Source: Pleurotus ostreatus/Saccharomyces cerevisiae fusant (lineage: Eukaryota > Opisthokonta). Taken from it: a stretch of 16,010 nt of DNA. The stretch covers positions 1 to 16,010 of the forward strand of contig JAMQCK010000776.1 of NCBI GenBank assembly GCA_024196135.1, given 5' to 3'. Both the position numbers and the translations under genes were made by a program. Within the stretch, counting starts at the first letter, position 1, and each line of letters opens with the position of its first letter. The notes beneath the pieces are model-generated. The model did no database searches, was not told where the DNA came from, and saw only the letters and a list, made by a program, of their open reading frames with translations. Below, one piece after another: positions 7,559-16,010 of this stretch.

Positions 7559-8443
7559 TCAGAAGTCATCGCCGGCATCCCATCCACCCTTGTCTCTACC
7601 CCCACCGCCGCCGACCTTTCCCTTGGCCCTCGCCTTCCTTCCTCCGAGTTCTTTGTACTTCGCACGCATCTCCAATTTGCCCGGGCGCGTCACCTCCGCC
7701 TCCTGCTTCCACTTCTCCTCGCGCATCTCCCTCGGGGTCTGCTGGCCCGTCATTGGAGATGCATAACCTGATGATAGGGTGAAGCTGGTCCCTTCAGGGG
7801 CATGATTTTCCGATTTTAGGTATGTGAGGCGCTGTTGGAGGCAAAATGAGTAAGGGGGATGTAGAATGAGTCAAGAGAGGATGATGGGACGTACCCAGTT
7901 CTGTTTCGACTCGCGCTTCGTCCATTTGCCCGACGGCAAGCTATCATCGTTGTAGTTCTCCTTCCGATAGTGTTGGTACCATACTATTGCTCAACGTCAG
8001 TGATACGTTCCCCCACCGTCAACGATTCCAGCGCACCATAGTTAAGCGTCTGGCTTCTGGCCCATTTCTTGCACACCAGCGTGCATTTCAGCAGATCGCG
8101 TATCCTCAGCCTCGAAAATATCCGCTGCGACACCTCCGTCGGAAACACCCTGAGCGGGTCGCGGCTCTTCTTGGAGGTTAGGATTGGTGTACGTGATGCG
8201 GGGCGAGATCCCCTGGTTGGCGATGGTGGGCGAGTGCGAGCGGGGGTTCCAGGTACAGATACCTGCAAGTCGCTCAGTCAGCATCCCTGCGAGCGCCAGG
8301 GGGTCCGAGCTACACACCACATTCACCCACTCCTCGTCAGAGTCCGTGTCCTTGTCGTTTCCAGGGCGGCAGAGCCCATCCACGCTCTTGTCGAGCTCTG
8401 CGTTCGTCGCTGATGATCTCAAAACGCCTTGCAACAAACTCAT
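7559..8443 (-). CDS. F-box protein (substrate receptor of an SCF-type ubiquitin ligase)
   Basis: Four exons: 8443-8318, 8262-8037, 7983-7895, 7831-7559; introns 55, 53 and 63 nt; product about 237 aa. The F-box is at about 79-117 (LRVFPTEVSQRIFSRLRIRD, then LLKCTLVCKKWARSQTLNY), the Skp1-binding motif. It is followed by an aromatic and basic segment, VWYQHYRKENYNDDSLPSGK with WTKRESKQNW, and a charged tail rich in Lys, Arg and Gly ending WDAGDDF. No WD40 or leucine-rich repeats are present, so the substrate is unknown. The first intron (GTGTGT donor, CTGAC branch, TTGCAG acceptor) sits inside an uninterrupted reading frame, so a simple frame reading gives the wrong protein: joining at this site is what brings the ATG into frame with the F-box. 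A subfamily name was not assigned. Confidence 0.85.
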
Positions 8444-8498
8444 GATGGTGGTCGGTGCAGATGACGGTAGTAGTACAGAAGCAACGGGCGTGAACGCG

Positions 8499-8506
8499 AT
8501 ATATAG
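8499..8506 (-). promoter_or_regulatory. TATA box of the F-box gene
   Basis: CTATATAT on the minus strand, about 55 bp upstream of the F-box ATG. A minus-strand CCAAT (8515-8511) precedes it by a few bases. Only 123 bp separate this ATG from the DPM1 stop codon, so promoter and upstream 3' UTR must be compact or overlap. Confidence 0.5.
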
Positions 8507-8566
8507 CTGAATTGGGTATCGATGACGATGACAAAACAGATCCGGCTGCATGACGTCATAACACAG

Positions 8567-9705
<1,139 letters not shown>

Positions 9706-9905
9706 AAATGGATGGATGAGCACTTGGCGTCCAGCTAAAGACACGTCCTGCGTGACACGCGCCGCGTGACGGGCGGGAAACGTAACGTGGCGCGCTGCGC
9801 GTCTAAATTAGTGCCTTCATCTCGACCGCGTCGGACTTGCCTGCGTCTTGTCGAAACGCTACCTATACCCTCTACGAGGCTGCCATCGCCCATCCACAAC
9901 TTCTC
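9706..9905. promoter_or_regulatory. Divergent promoter region of DPM1 and the NAA38-like gene
   Basis: 200 bp lie between the two ATG codons on opposite strands. No ATG precedes the plus-strand start in this stretch. A GCGCGCTGCGCG block lies near the middle (about 9790-9801). No clear TATA box was identified for either direction. Confidence 0.5.
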
Positions 9906-10280
9906 ATGTCCCTCCTTGACGCCGCCTCCGCGACCTATACTGCCCCCACCACCCCCAACATCGCCCGCCTACGCGCCCTTACCCGTAACACCCTGCGCAT
10001 CACCGTCACGGATGGGCGCGTCTTTTTGGGCCAGTTCGCCGGCACGGACAAGCCCCTGAACATCCTCCTAGTGAACGCCGAGGAGTATCGGGCTCAAAAG
10101 ACCACAGGAGACGATGCACAATTGGGCCAGCCGCCCCAATACGATGGGCGCTTCGTCGGGCAGGTCATGATCCCGTGGAAGATCATCACAAAGGCAGAGG
10201 CAGAGGGAAGGGAAGGAATTCCGATGAGAGGAGTACAGACGATCTCAAGAGGGCCAATGGACTCGACAATGTACCTTTGA
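9906..10280 (+). CDS. NAA38: LSM-domain protein, NAA38/LSMD1-like (NatC auxiliary subunit)
   Basis: Intronless, 124 aa. It starts at the first ATG downstream of the divergent promoter. The Sm fold is visible: Sm1 at about 20-62 (LRALTRNTLRITVTDGRVFL, then GQFAGTDKPLNILLVNAEEY) and Sm2-like strand at about 82-95 (RFVGQVMIPWKIITKAE). The TDGR turn and the G-x-F/FAGTDK segment, plus the loose Sm2 motif with VGxVMIP in place of the RG of canonical LSm proteins, fit LSMD1/NAA38, the accessory subunit of the co-translational N-terminal acetyltransferase NatC (with NAA30 and NAA35). The loop between Sm1 and Sm2 is about 20 residues. A generic LSm protein of RNA metabolism is the alternative. The last 25 residues have no motif. 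Confidence 0.8.
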   Translation: MSLLDAASATYTAPTTPNIARLRALTRNTLRITVTDGRVFLGQFAGTDKPLNILLVNAEEYRAQKTTGDDAQLGQPPQYDGRFVGQVMIPWKIITKAEAEGREGIPMRGVQTISRGPMDSTMYL

Positions 10281-10505
10281 CCGCGCCGATGCATGGACTG
10301 CCCTTCACTTGCAACTTCTATACTTTCTGTACCAAAGGCCTCATCCAAAGTAGATATTCTCAGCATGTAACGAATGATGTACAGAATACAGCCTCAGGAA
10401 GCGCGTCGATAAACATAAGTCCATCCAGATGTACGCTATCATTCCTCCTACCCAGCAACTTCCTACTCCCCTCACAATTCTGCTCCCCTCACAATCCTGC
10501 TCCCC
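10281..10505. other. Convergent intergenic region with tandem repeats
   Basis: 225 bp between the stop of the plus-strand NAA38-like gene and the stop of the minus-strand VPS27 gene; both 3' UTRs must fit here. The right part is a 17-bp tandem repeat (separate entry). No supported coding frame. Confidence 0.6.
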
Positions 10506-10513
10506 TCACAACT
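10463..10513. repeat. Three 17-bp tandem repeats across the VPS27 stop codon
   Basis: Units CTACTCCCCTCACAATT (10463-10479), CTGCTCCCCTCACAATC (10480-10496) and CTGCTCCCCTCACAACT (10497-10513) are adjacent, with a CTCCCCTCACAA core common to all. The rightmost unit contains the VPS27 stop (minus strand, 10508-10506) and its last codons; the others lie in the 3' UTR. Confidence 0.9.
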
Positions 10514-12963
10514 CGATCAACGCCGCCTCCTTCCTCGGCTCCTCCACGATGCCCTGCGGCACACTCGGTCCATACATCGGGAAGCTCTGCGGCGTCGACG
10601 TCGGCGCCACCGGGAACGCCATCGGATTCACGCTCGGCGGGGGCGGCGCCTGGTACACCGGCGACTGGTATCCTTGCGGCTGGGCACCCGACGGCGTCTG
10701 ATAGCTCGCCCGCGGAGGGGCTTGGTATGACTGCTGCACGCTGGGCGACCGCGCCGCGTACGTCCCCGACCTCTGCACGTTCGCCTGCGCTGGCTGCGCG
10801 GCCACCGACACCGTCTGACTTCTCCGGACAGGCTGTCCTTGCACTGGAGAACTGGACACGGGTGGCGGGGCGGCAGGCGTCGAGTTTTGCTGCTGCTGTT
10901 CGATACTTGGGGTCGGCGTTGAAGCACCGTCTGTCGCAAACCGCGGCGAGTACGTGACGTGGGGAATAGATGGCGGAGCGGGGGTAGCTGCGAAGGATTG
11001 CTGGTACGCGGACGGCTGAGCACTAATGGGCGATTGTGGTGGCTGGTACGCCGCCGGAGATGCCAGAGGCTGGAACGCCACAGGCGGCGAAGACGTCGCT
11101 TGCGCCATATAACTTGTCGACTCCTGCTGCACAGGCGCGGAAACCTGCTGAGGTTGCTGCCATTGGCTGTATTGCTGGGGTTGATATGCTTGCTGCTGTT
11201 GTGGCGGCGCATACGTCGTTTGCTGCTGATAGGCCGGCTGTTGTTGAGAGTAACCTTGGTGCGGCGGGGGTTGAGCATACGTCGACTGCCTCCACTGAGG
11301 CTGCGCCACCCGCTGCGTCAACAGTTGGTCGTACAACTTCACTGCCTGGCTCAGTTTGTCGTGCATCTCCGTCAGAACTTCTGTACGTTGCGCATCAGCC
11401 TACCACTGCTCCAAGTGATCGCAGACAAACGGCTACTCACCCTCCTTCCGCCCCGCATCCTCCAACCCCATCGCCAACTTCGGGCGCAGGCCGACAGCTT
11501 TGTTGTACAGCTCTCCCACTGCTGGATACCTTGCCATATCCCGCCCACCCTGCGCATGCACCGCTTCTACCGTCTGACTGAACGTCAATATCGCATCCTC
11601 TTCTAGCGGTTCCAGGTCGTAGCTGGGTATATGGGGTAAAGGCGCCGAGGACAGATGTGACGAGCTAGGATACGACTGCGAGAACCCCGGACCTGCGCGA
11701 TCCTCGAAGACCGGCTGGCTGGGGCTCTCCATCGCAATGGGCGCACTCGGCTTGGGCGCATTTGCCTCGCGCAGGCTTGCTTCGATTGCAGCGCGCAGAT
11801 CTGGATCGTCGTCGTCTGCGTAAGCTGCGCTCGGCCGGCTTGCGCGGTCGACGATGGGCGGTTCCGACCAGCCCGAGGGCTGGGACGGTTGCGCGGGGAC
11901 GTAGCCCGGGCGTCGCGCGCCCGCTGCACCGACTTCCTCTAGGGATAGCTGAATGGCACGCTGCAGCTCCGCGTCAGCGATGTCTTGCGCAGCGCGCGAG
12001 CGGTGGGCGTGCAGGCTTTGAGAGTGTCGATGAGTTTTGTCACTGCATCGCATTATACGTGAGTATTCAGGCACTTGAATAAGAAGACTCAAGATACGCA
12101 CCCGCGTTTCCGCAGCTTATTGTAGCACCCATCGCACACCCGGACTTCCTGCGCGATACCAAAGTGTGGCAGCGCCATCGTCTTCGAGGAGCATTGCTGA
12201 TCAAACACCTGCCCACAATTCCTACAGTGATGCTTGCGGTTGGTGAATGTGAATGGCGTGCGACACCTCAAGCAAACGTCGGAGTCGATCCACTCGGGCG
12301 CTGTCTGGGTATCAACCATCGCCGTGGTCGCTAGCGCTGGATCCTTCGGAGGAAAGGCGAAGCCTGCACAAACGCACGTCGGTCAATGCCGGAGTACTTC
12401 CTACGCATCGAGAGGGCCACGTACCTTCGTTCTGCAATTGCTTGTATATCGTGCCGACGTAGCCGAGTGCGGCCTTGCCCTCGAAGGCTATGGCCCAGTT
12501 CTGGATATAGCGCAGGATGGCGGTCTTGACGTCGTTGTTGAGGGTGGGCATCTTGAGGATGGAGACAAGGTTATCCATGAACTCGCGGGAGGCGACTTCA
12601 GCGAGGAAGTGGTCGCCGCCATTCTTAACACAGACGTCTGTGAGCTGGAGGAGCGTCAACGATGGTTGTAAATGGCATGATGATGGAATAACGCACACCA
12701 AGCGCCAGCAACTGCACGTTCGGATTCTTGTGATTGAGCCTGGCTTTCAAGGACTTCATAGCATCCTTCGCAGGGACAGCCTTCGACCTTATCTGGTCAC
12801 AGATCTCGAGGTTGAGCGCGATATCTTCTGAGCCAGCAGGTAACAGCTCGGACGTGGCCTTCTCTGCGCGCAGTCAGTACATAGACGCGGCTGAGCTGTG
12901 GACGGACGCACCAATAGCGTCGTCGAGCTGCGACGAGCCCCATAGCCAGCTACTCAAGCTCAT
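10506..12963 (-). CDS. VPS27: VPS27, ESCRT-0 ubiquitin-sorting receptor
   Basis: Six exons: 12963-12912, 12863-12697, 12644-12425, 12363-12102, 12042-11441, 11380-10506; introns 48-61 nt; about 725 aa. Domains in order: VHS (about 8-145, with [20 protein letters not shown] and [13 protein letters not shown]), FYVE zinc finger (168-231: [22 protein letters not shown]) for PI3P binding, UIM1 (about 256-271, [15 protein letters not shown]), UIM2 (about 311-327, [15 protein letters not shown]), a PSAP motif (332-335) of the kind bound by the Vps23/TSG101 UEV domain, a helical GAT-like segment ([11 protein letters not shown] through [13 protein letters not shown]) expected to pair with HSE1, and a long Pro/Gln/Ser/Ala-rich tail. 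The last residues, ALIEL, match a clathrin-box pattern. It sorts ubiquitinated cargo at endosomes. The start is the ATG directly before the [14 protein letters not shown] segment; the first ATG of the leader (13167) begins a short uORF instead. Confidence 0.95.
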
Positions 12964-13059
12964 CGTGGGTGGGCGGCCAGTACTGTCAGTGATAGTGATG
13001 AGGTAAAGACTCGTCGAGACGGACGGTGACGGTGACGGTCGACTGCAGCTGCTGCTCAG

Positions 13060-13167
13060 TCAAGCCAGGGACGCGATATCAGGTGACGTAGTAGGGGGTC
13101 CGGACCCCCTTCCCGGGGCCGGGGACGAAATTCCAACAGGGAAGTTGCCTTTGACGGTGGCGGCCAT
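13060..13167 (-). promoter_or_regulatory. Possible upstream ORF (35 codons) in the VPS27 leader
   Basis: An ATG in good context (A at -3, G at +4) at 13167-13165 opens a frame of 35 codons ending at TGA 13062-13060, about 97 nt before the VPS27 ATG. The frame encloses the 18-bp palindrome. If the VPS27 transcript starts to the right of 13167 it could damp translation; the transcription start is not known. It has no family signature. Confidence 0.35.
13093..13110. repeat. Perfect 18-bp palindrome in the VPS27/PHD divergent region
   Basis: AGGGGGTCCGGACCCCCT equals its own reverse complement, with TCCGGA at its centre. Close by are TGACGTA (13084-13090, CRE-like) and a CCCGGGGCCGGGG block (13112-13124), making a very GC-rich patch. 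Confidence 0.85.
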
Positions 13168-13299
13168 TGTTGCTCTTCACACCGCTGACTTGCTTACACC
13201 CATAACGCTCAACTCGCCTGCACTCGCTCCTCAGACCTCTTGATCTGTTTCTTCCCTTGTTAATCGCTGCGCTACCCCCTCTCCCTTGGTATCTTCTTC

Positions 13300-16010
13300 A
13301 TGGCCAATCAGCCTACGACGGCGTCGACAGACGCTACCCAAGCAATGCCTTCTGCGGCTTCTCTGCAATCTTCCAACATGCCCCCCTCGCTGCAGCCGAG
13401 TGGGACTTCGATCGCTGCACCAAGGTGCGCCGCAGTGACTGCTTGCTGGCAAACACTCATCTATATCTTCAGCGATCCTGCGTCGTCTGCGCTCAGGTTC
13501 ACGCACTTACCGACGCCTCAGAGGTGCGTTGACCAGCCAAACAGAGTCCTCATAACTCAACACCTTCCCTTCAGTCCCAACAATTGGGGTCCTTACATGT
13601 TCGGTCTTGTTTCCCATCCATCTTCCCCGGTGACCGTAGGGTACATATTGATCCTCACAACGCATGGAATCGCCCACTCACTCATCTACGAAGGACCACC
13701 ACCCCCTACTCCCCTCTCGGACCCACATATGCGCATCGGCCGCAGCCCCAGTCATCGTACGCCCATCCATGTTGAAATTAGGCGCTCTATCACTCATATG
13801 TGCCGCAGTCCGTTGCGACCACCATCGACTGCCCAGCAGCCGATGACTCCCGATGCCAGGTGTGTATGACTAACATCGAGGCCGTCATTGACATTCACGC
13901 ACCCGTTCTAGTCCATTCGCGGGTCGAAAGACCCCTCCACGACCCAATTTTCCTGCGACACCCCAATTTATGTGAGCGCTATCCGCTTATCTGCAAAGCT
14001 ATAATCACTCATCTGCATCAGGACCCCTTCCAATGCTTCAGAAGACTCACCTTTGCCCACCATCTCGTTCAAGTGCGTTTGCATGCTCTTGTCTCATCAA
14101 CAACAAGGACTAATCCCACGCAGAGCGAACGGCCTTGAATCACCCATTTCCATCCCCTCATCCAAGAGAGTGTCCACCCCCAATCAGGCACTCAGCGTGC
14201 CAGATCGAGCGTCGCCCTTCATGGCCCGCCTCGCAATGGTCGATCGGCAAGCTTCGTCGCAGTCGCCTCAAACTCCTCACCGCTCCGGGTCCTTCCATGC
14301 CGGCGACATCTTCGCTTCAACCAGCTCGAACCCATTCCAAACCGCAACTTCTGGTGGCGAACGTCCCCCAATTGATAGCCCATCGCGGCTCTCCTCGCCA
14401 CCAACACCTCCCCCGATCAACGCAGACATCGCTGCAGGCGTTTCCTACTCCCTTGTCGACGCTGGTATTCCCCTTCCTGTCGGCAGCGGCGGTGAGCTAC
14501 AACGCATCCGTCGGGCGGAGATGGAGCAGCAGCTTGCGCAGTATCAGGAAGCTGAGTCACGGCGTCCCGAGTACCTCGTCCGCACCAAGAGGACATTGGT
14601 AGAGGCCGACCCCACCGCCTTTGACGAGAGTCTTGCGCCGAGGGAGCGTAACTTGGGCATTATGGATAGCCCTAGCAAGGGTCGGCGAATCAAGCTGTTC
14701 CAGGAAACCTCGGAGGAAAGTTTTGAGGAGAGCCTGATGGCTGGCGGTTATGGACGCTACGTTAGTAGACGACTTTTTCCCCTCGGAACAGTCACTTACT
14801 TGCATCTAGCGTACGGCCGACTGGGTCCGTGCACCTCAACCCATCCCTCCGATGACGCAGCGACTCACCCCCACGCCCGCTGCAACGGCCCCCAACAATG
14901 CCAACTCTCCCGAGAACATCGATCCCACGCCCCCTCCCGCGCCCACCGAGAAGGAGCTCCGCAAGCGCAAGCGTCTCGCCGCCTTCAAGGGCGAGTCTCC
15001 CGTCGGCAACACGCAGCCTACTAAACTCATGCCCGTTGAGCTTGCGGGAAAGGGACGCGTCCTCCTCGACGTCCTCCCATCCGAGCTTCCTGAGGCCAAC
15101 AGCGCAAGCGAAGTCTCCCCCAAGAAGAAAGCGACTGGGGGCCGCCGCCGCAAGAAGCCCGAGGAGCGCCGCACGCTCGCCGCGACCGTCATGACCGCCG
15201 ACCTCCACACTGGCGACCGCCCGAACTGGCCCGACGCCGAGTTTCCCTGGAAGCTGCGTACGGACGAGCGCGAGGAGCACGCGCGGCAGGAGGAAGAGGA
15301 GAAGCTCAAGTGGATCGAAAAGTTCCTCGACCGCGAGAGCGACGACGAGGCGGACTCCGTCGCCGGCACGGTCGGGGAGGACGAGGAGATCCTGCCGTCT
15401 GCGTCTTGGGGGCAGGTGTACGAGGACACGGCGGACCGGCCGATGCCCCCGCGGCGCGGGCGGGGGAAGATGGTGCCCTTGCACGCGGACCCGGAGGCGG
15501 CGCGCCGCCCGCGCGCGGTGACCGTGCGCAGCTTCTTCCCGAGCGACCCCGGGGACGCGCGCGCGGCGCTCCTGGCCAAGAAGAGCGTGCGCGCGCTGAG
15601 CTTTCGGAGGTCACGGGCCCTCACAGACCGGCAGAACGAGATGATCTGCGTGTGCAAGGGGCGCGATGACGGGAAGGACCTCGTACAGTGCGATGGGTGT
15701 CGGACGTGGTACCACCTCAGGTGCCTCGGGATTCGGAACATGGCGGAGCTTGGGAAGGAGGAAGACCCTTGGTACTGCGAGCGATGTGTCGACGACCGGT
15801 CGTTGTCCTCGGACGACGAGCACGAGCCAGTCGTCTACCGCGAGCCGACTTTTGTGCCGACCGAGGACCTCCCCGCATTCCAGCGTGCGCATGACGACGC
15901 TTCTTTTTTCCCGTCACTCTCTGACTCGCCCTTCCCCTCTACCGATTGGCAGTCCATGCGCGTTCCATGCACCCCACCGCGGCGCGACGACCCTTCCTCT
16001 GACTTTACTT
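13300..16010 (+). CDS. PHD-finger protein (3' end beyond window)
   Basis: Proposed exons: 13300-13424, 13473-13523, 13575-13598, 13640-13756, 13809-13859, 13912-13971, 14022-14072, 14124-14760, 14810-16010 and on. Introns are 41-52 nt; every join keeps phase, giving at least 772 residues. The first seven exons code mostly Pro/Ser/Thr/Gln-rich sequence and are less certain, the 41-nt intron most of all. Exon 8 is also Ser/Pro-rich, with a TKRTLVEADPTAFDES segment. Exon 9 has basic patches (ELRKRKRLAAFKGE, KKKATGGRRRKKPEERR) that could act as nuclear or DNA contacts, an acidic stretch, and a PHD zinc finger at about 651-700: CVC, QCDGC, WYHLRC and WYCERC supply a C4-H-C3 ligand set. PHD fingers usually read histone H3 tails. 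The full protein was not assigned to a named family. The ATG at 13300 (CATGG context) is the first in the leader. Confidence 0.75.
15641..15790 (+). other. PHD zinc-finger coding segment
   Basis: Within exon 9 of the PHD protein gene. The order is Cys-x-Cys (ICVCKG), Cys-x2-Cys (QCDGC), His-x2-Cys (YHLRC) and Cys-x2-Cys (YCERC), with the conserved Trp two residues before the His and another before the last pair. This is the domain that supports the gene call. Confidence 0.9.

Larger units (their letters stand above)
12964..13299. promoter_or_regulatory. Divergent promoter region of VPS27 and the PHD-finger gene
   Basis: 336 bp between the two start codons on opposite strands. It holds GGTGAC repeats at about 13021-13040, the palindrome, the CRE-like TGACGTA and the VPS27 uORF. 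The part next to the PHD gene (13230-13290) is pyrimidine-rich on the plus strand (CCTC, CTTCCC, CCCTCTCCC), as in many fungal core promoters. No TATA box was seen. Confidence 0.5.

Noticed and set aside
9706..9744. Longer DPM1 N-terminus from 9744
   Set aside because: The codon there is GTG; the first in-frame ATG is at 9705 and the conserved part starts later still.
9837..9905. Longer N-terminus for the NAA38-like gene from 9837
   Set aside because: The codon is TTG; the first ATG in the leader is at 9906, just ahead of the LSM domain.
10175..10957. 260-codon plus-strand frame over the NAA38-like 3' end and VPS27 tail
   Set aside because: Low-complexity Ser/Pro/Ala product, antisense to the Pro/Gln-rich tail of VPS27 and overlapping the NAA38-like gene in another frame.
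12964..13167. ATG at 13167 as the true VPS27 start
   Set aside because: Its frame ends after 35 codons, and no donor/acceptor pair was found that joins it in frame to the VHS start. Kept only as a possible uORF.
13300..13869. Single 189-codon exon for the PHD gene start
   Set aside because: It reads through five stretches with good intron signals and ends in a stop; the spliced model joins in phase to exon 8.
14836..15741. 301-codon minus-strand frame, and a 230-codon one at 14792-15484
   Set aside because: Both are antisense to the PHD-protein exon, which has a zinc finger and a continuous frame. High GC makes long antisense frames common; the products are Ser/Arg-rich with no domain.

Overview
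The window looks like a piece of a filamentous basidiomycete genome, most likely an Agaricomycete. The protein-coding genes are compact and broken by many very short introns (mostly 46 to 63 nt, GTRNGY donors, some clear TACTAAT/CTAAC-type branch sites). Protein families are eukaryotic and fungal, and a Ty1/copia-type LTR retrotransposon sits at the left edge. No tRNA, rRNA, CRISPR or bacterial-type feature was seen. Exon joins below were derived by hand from reading frame, splice consensus and family conservation. They are gene models, not transcript data.

Layout from left to right. (1) 1-1532, minus strand: the 5' end of a copia-type retrotransposon with a 242-bp LTR, a primer-binding site matching the anticodon half of initiator tRNA-Met, a leader with short repeats, and a gag frame broken by a 7-bp tandem duplication. 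The element runs off the left edge. (2) 1990-3372, minus: a full DNMT2/TRDMT1-type C5-cytosine methyltransferase in five exons. (3) 3612-5301, minus: PDX1/SNZ, the synthase subunit of pyridoxal-5'-phosphate synthase, in fifteen exons, several of them micro-exons. (4) 5799-7229, minus: a survival-motor-neuron (SMN) orthologue in four exons. (5) 7559-8443, minus: an F-box protein. (6) 8567-9705, minus: dolichol-phosphate mannosyltransferase catalytic subunit DPM1. (7) 9906-10280, plus: a small LSM-domain protein resembling the NatC auxiliary subunit NAA38/LSMD1. (8) 10506-12963, minus: VPS27, the ESCRT-0 subunit with VHS, FYVE, two UIMs, a PSAP motif and a C-terminal clathrin-box-like motif. (9) 13300-16010 and beyond, plus: a PHD-finger protein cut by the right edge.

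The genes do not form a pathway. They are independent housekeeping functions: tRNA methylation, vitamin B6 synthesis, snRNP assembly, ubiquitin ligation, ER glycosylation, N-terminal acetylation, endosomal sorting and chromatin reading. Two divergent pairs share short promoters (DPM1/NAA38-like, about 200 bp; VPS27/PHD protein, about 336 bp), and one convergent pair (NAA38-like/VPS27) is separated by 225 bp. I found no convincing new system. The points most worth a second look are the PACQ catalytic motif of DNMT2, the SMN protein with an acidic tail after its YG box, the micro-exons of PDX1, the broken retrotransposon with its half-tRNA primer site, a 17-bp tandem repeat across the VPS27 stop codon, and a perfect 18-bp palindrome inside a possible VPS27 upstream ORF.
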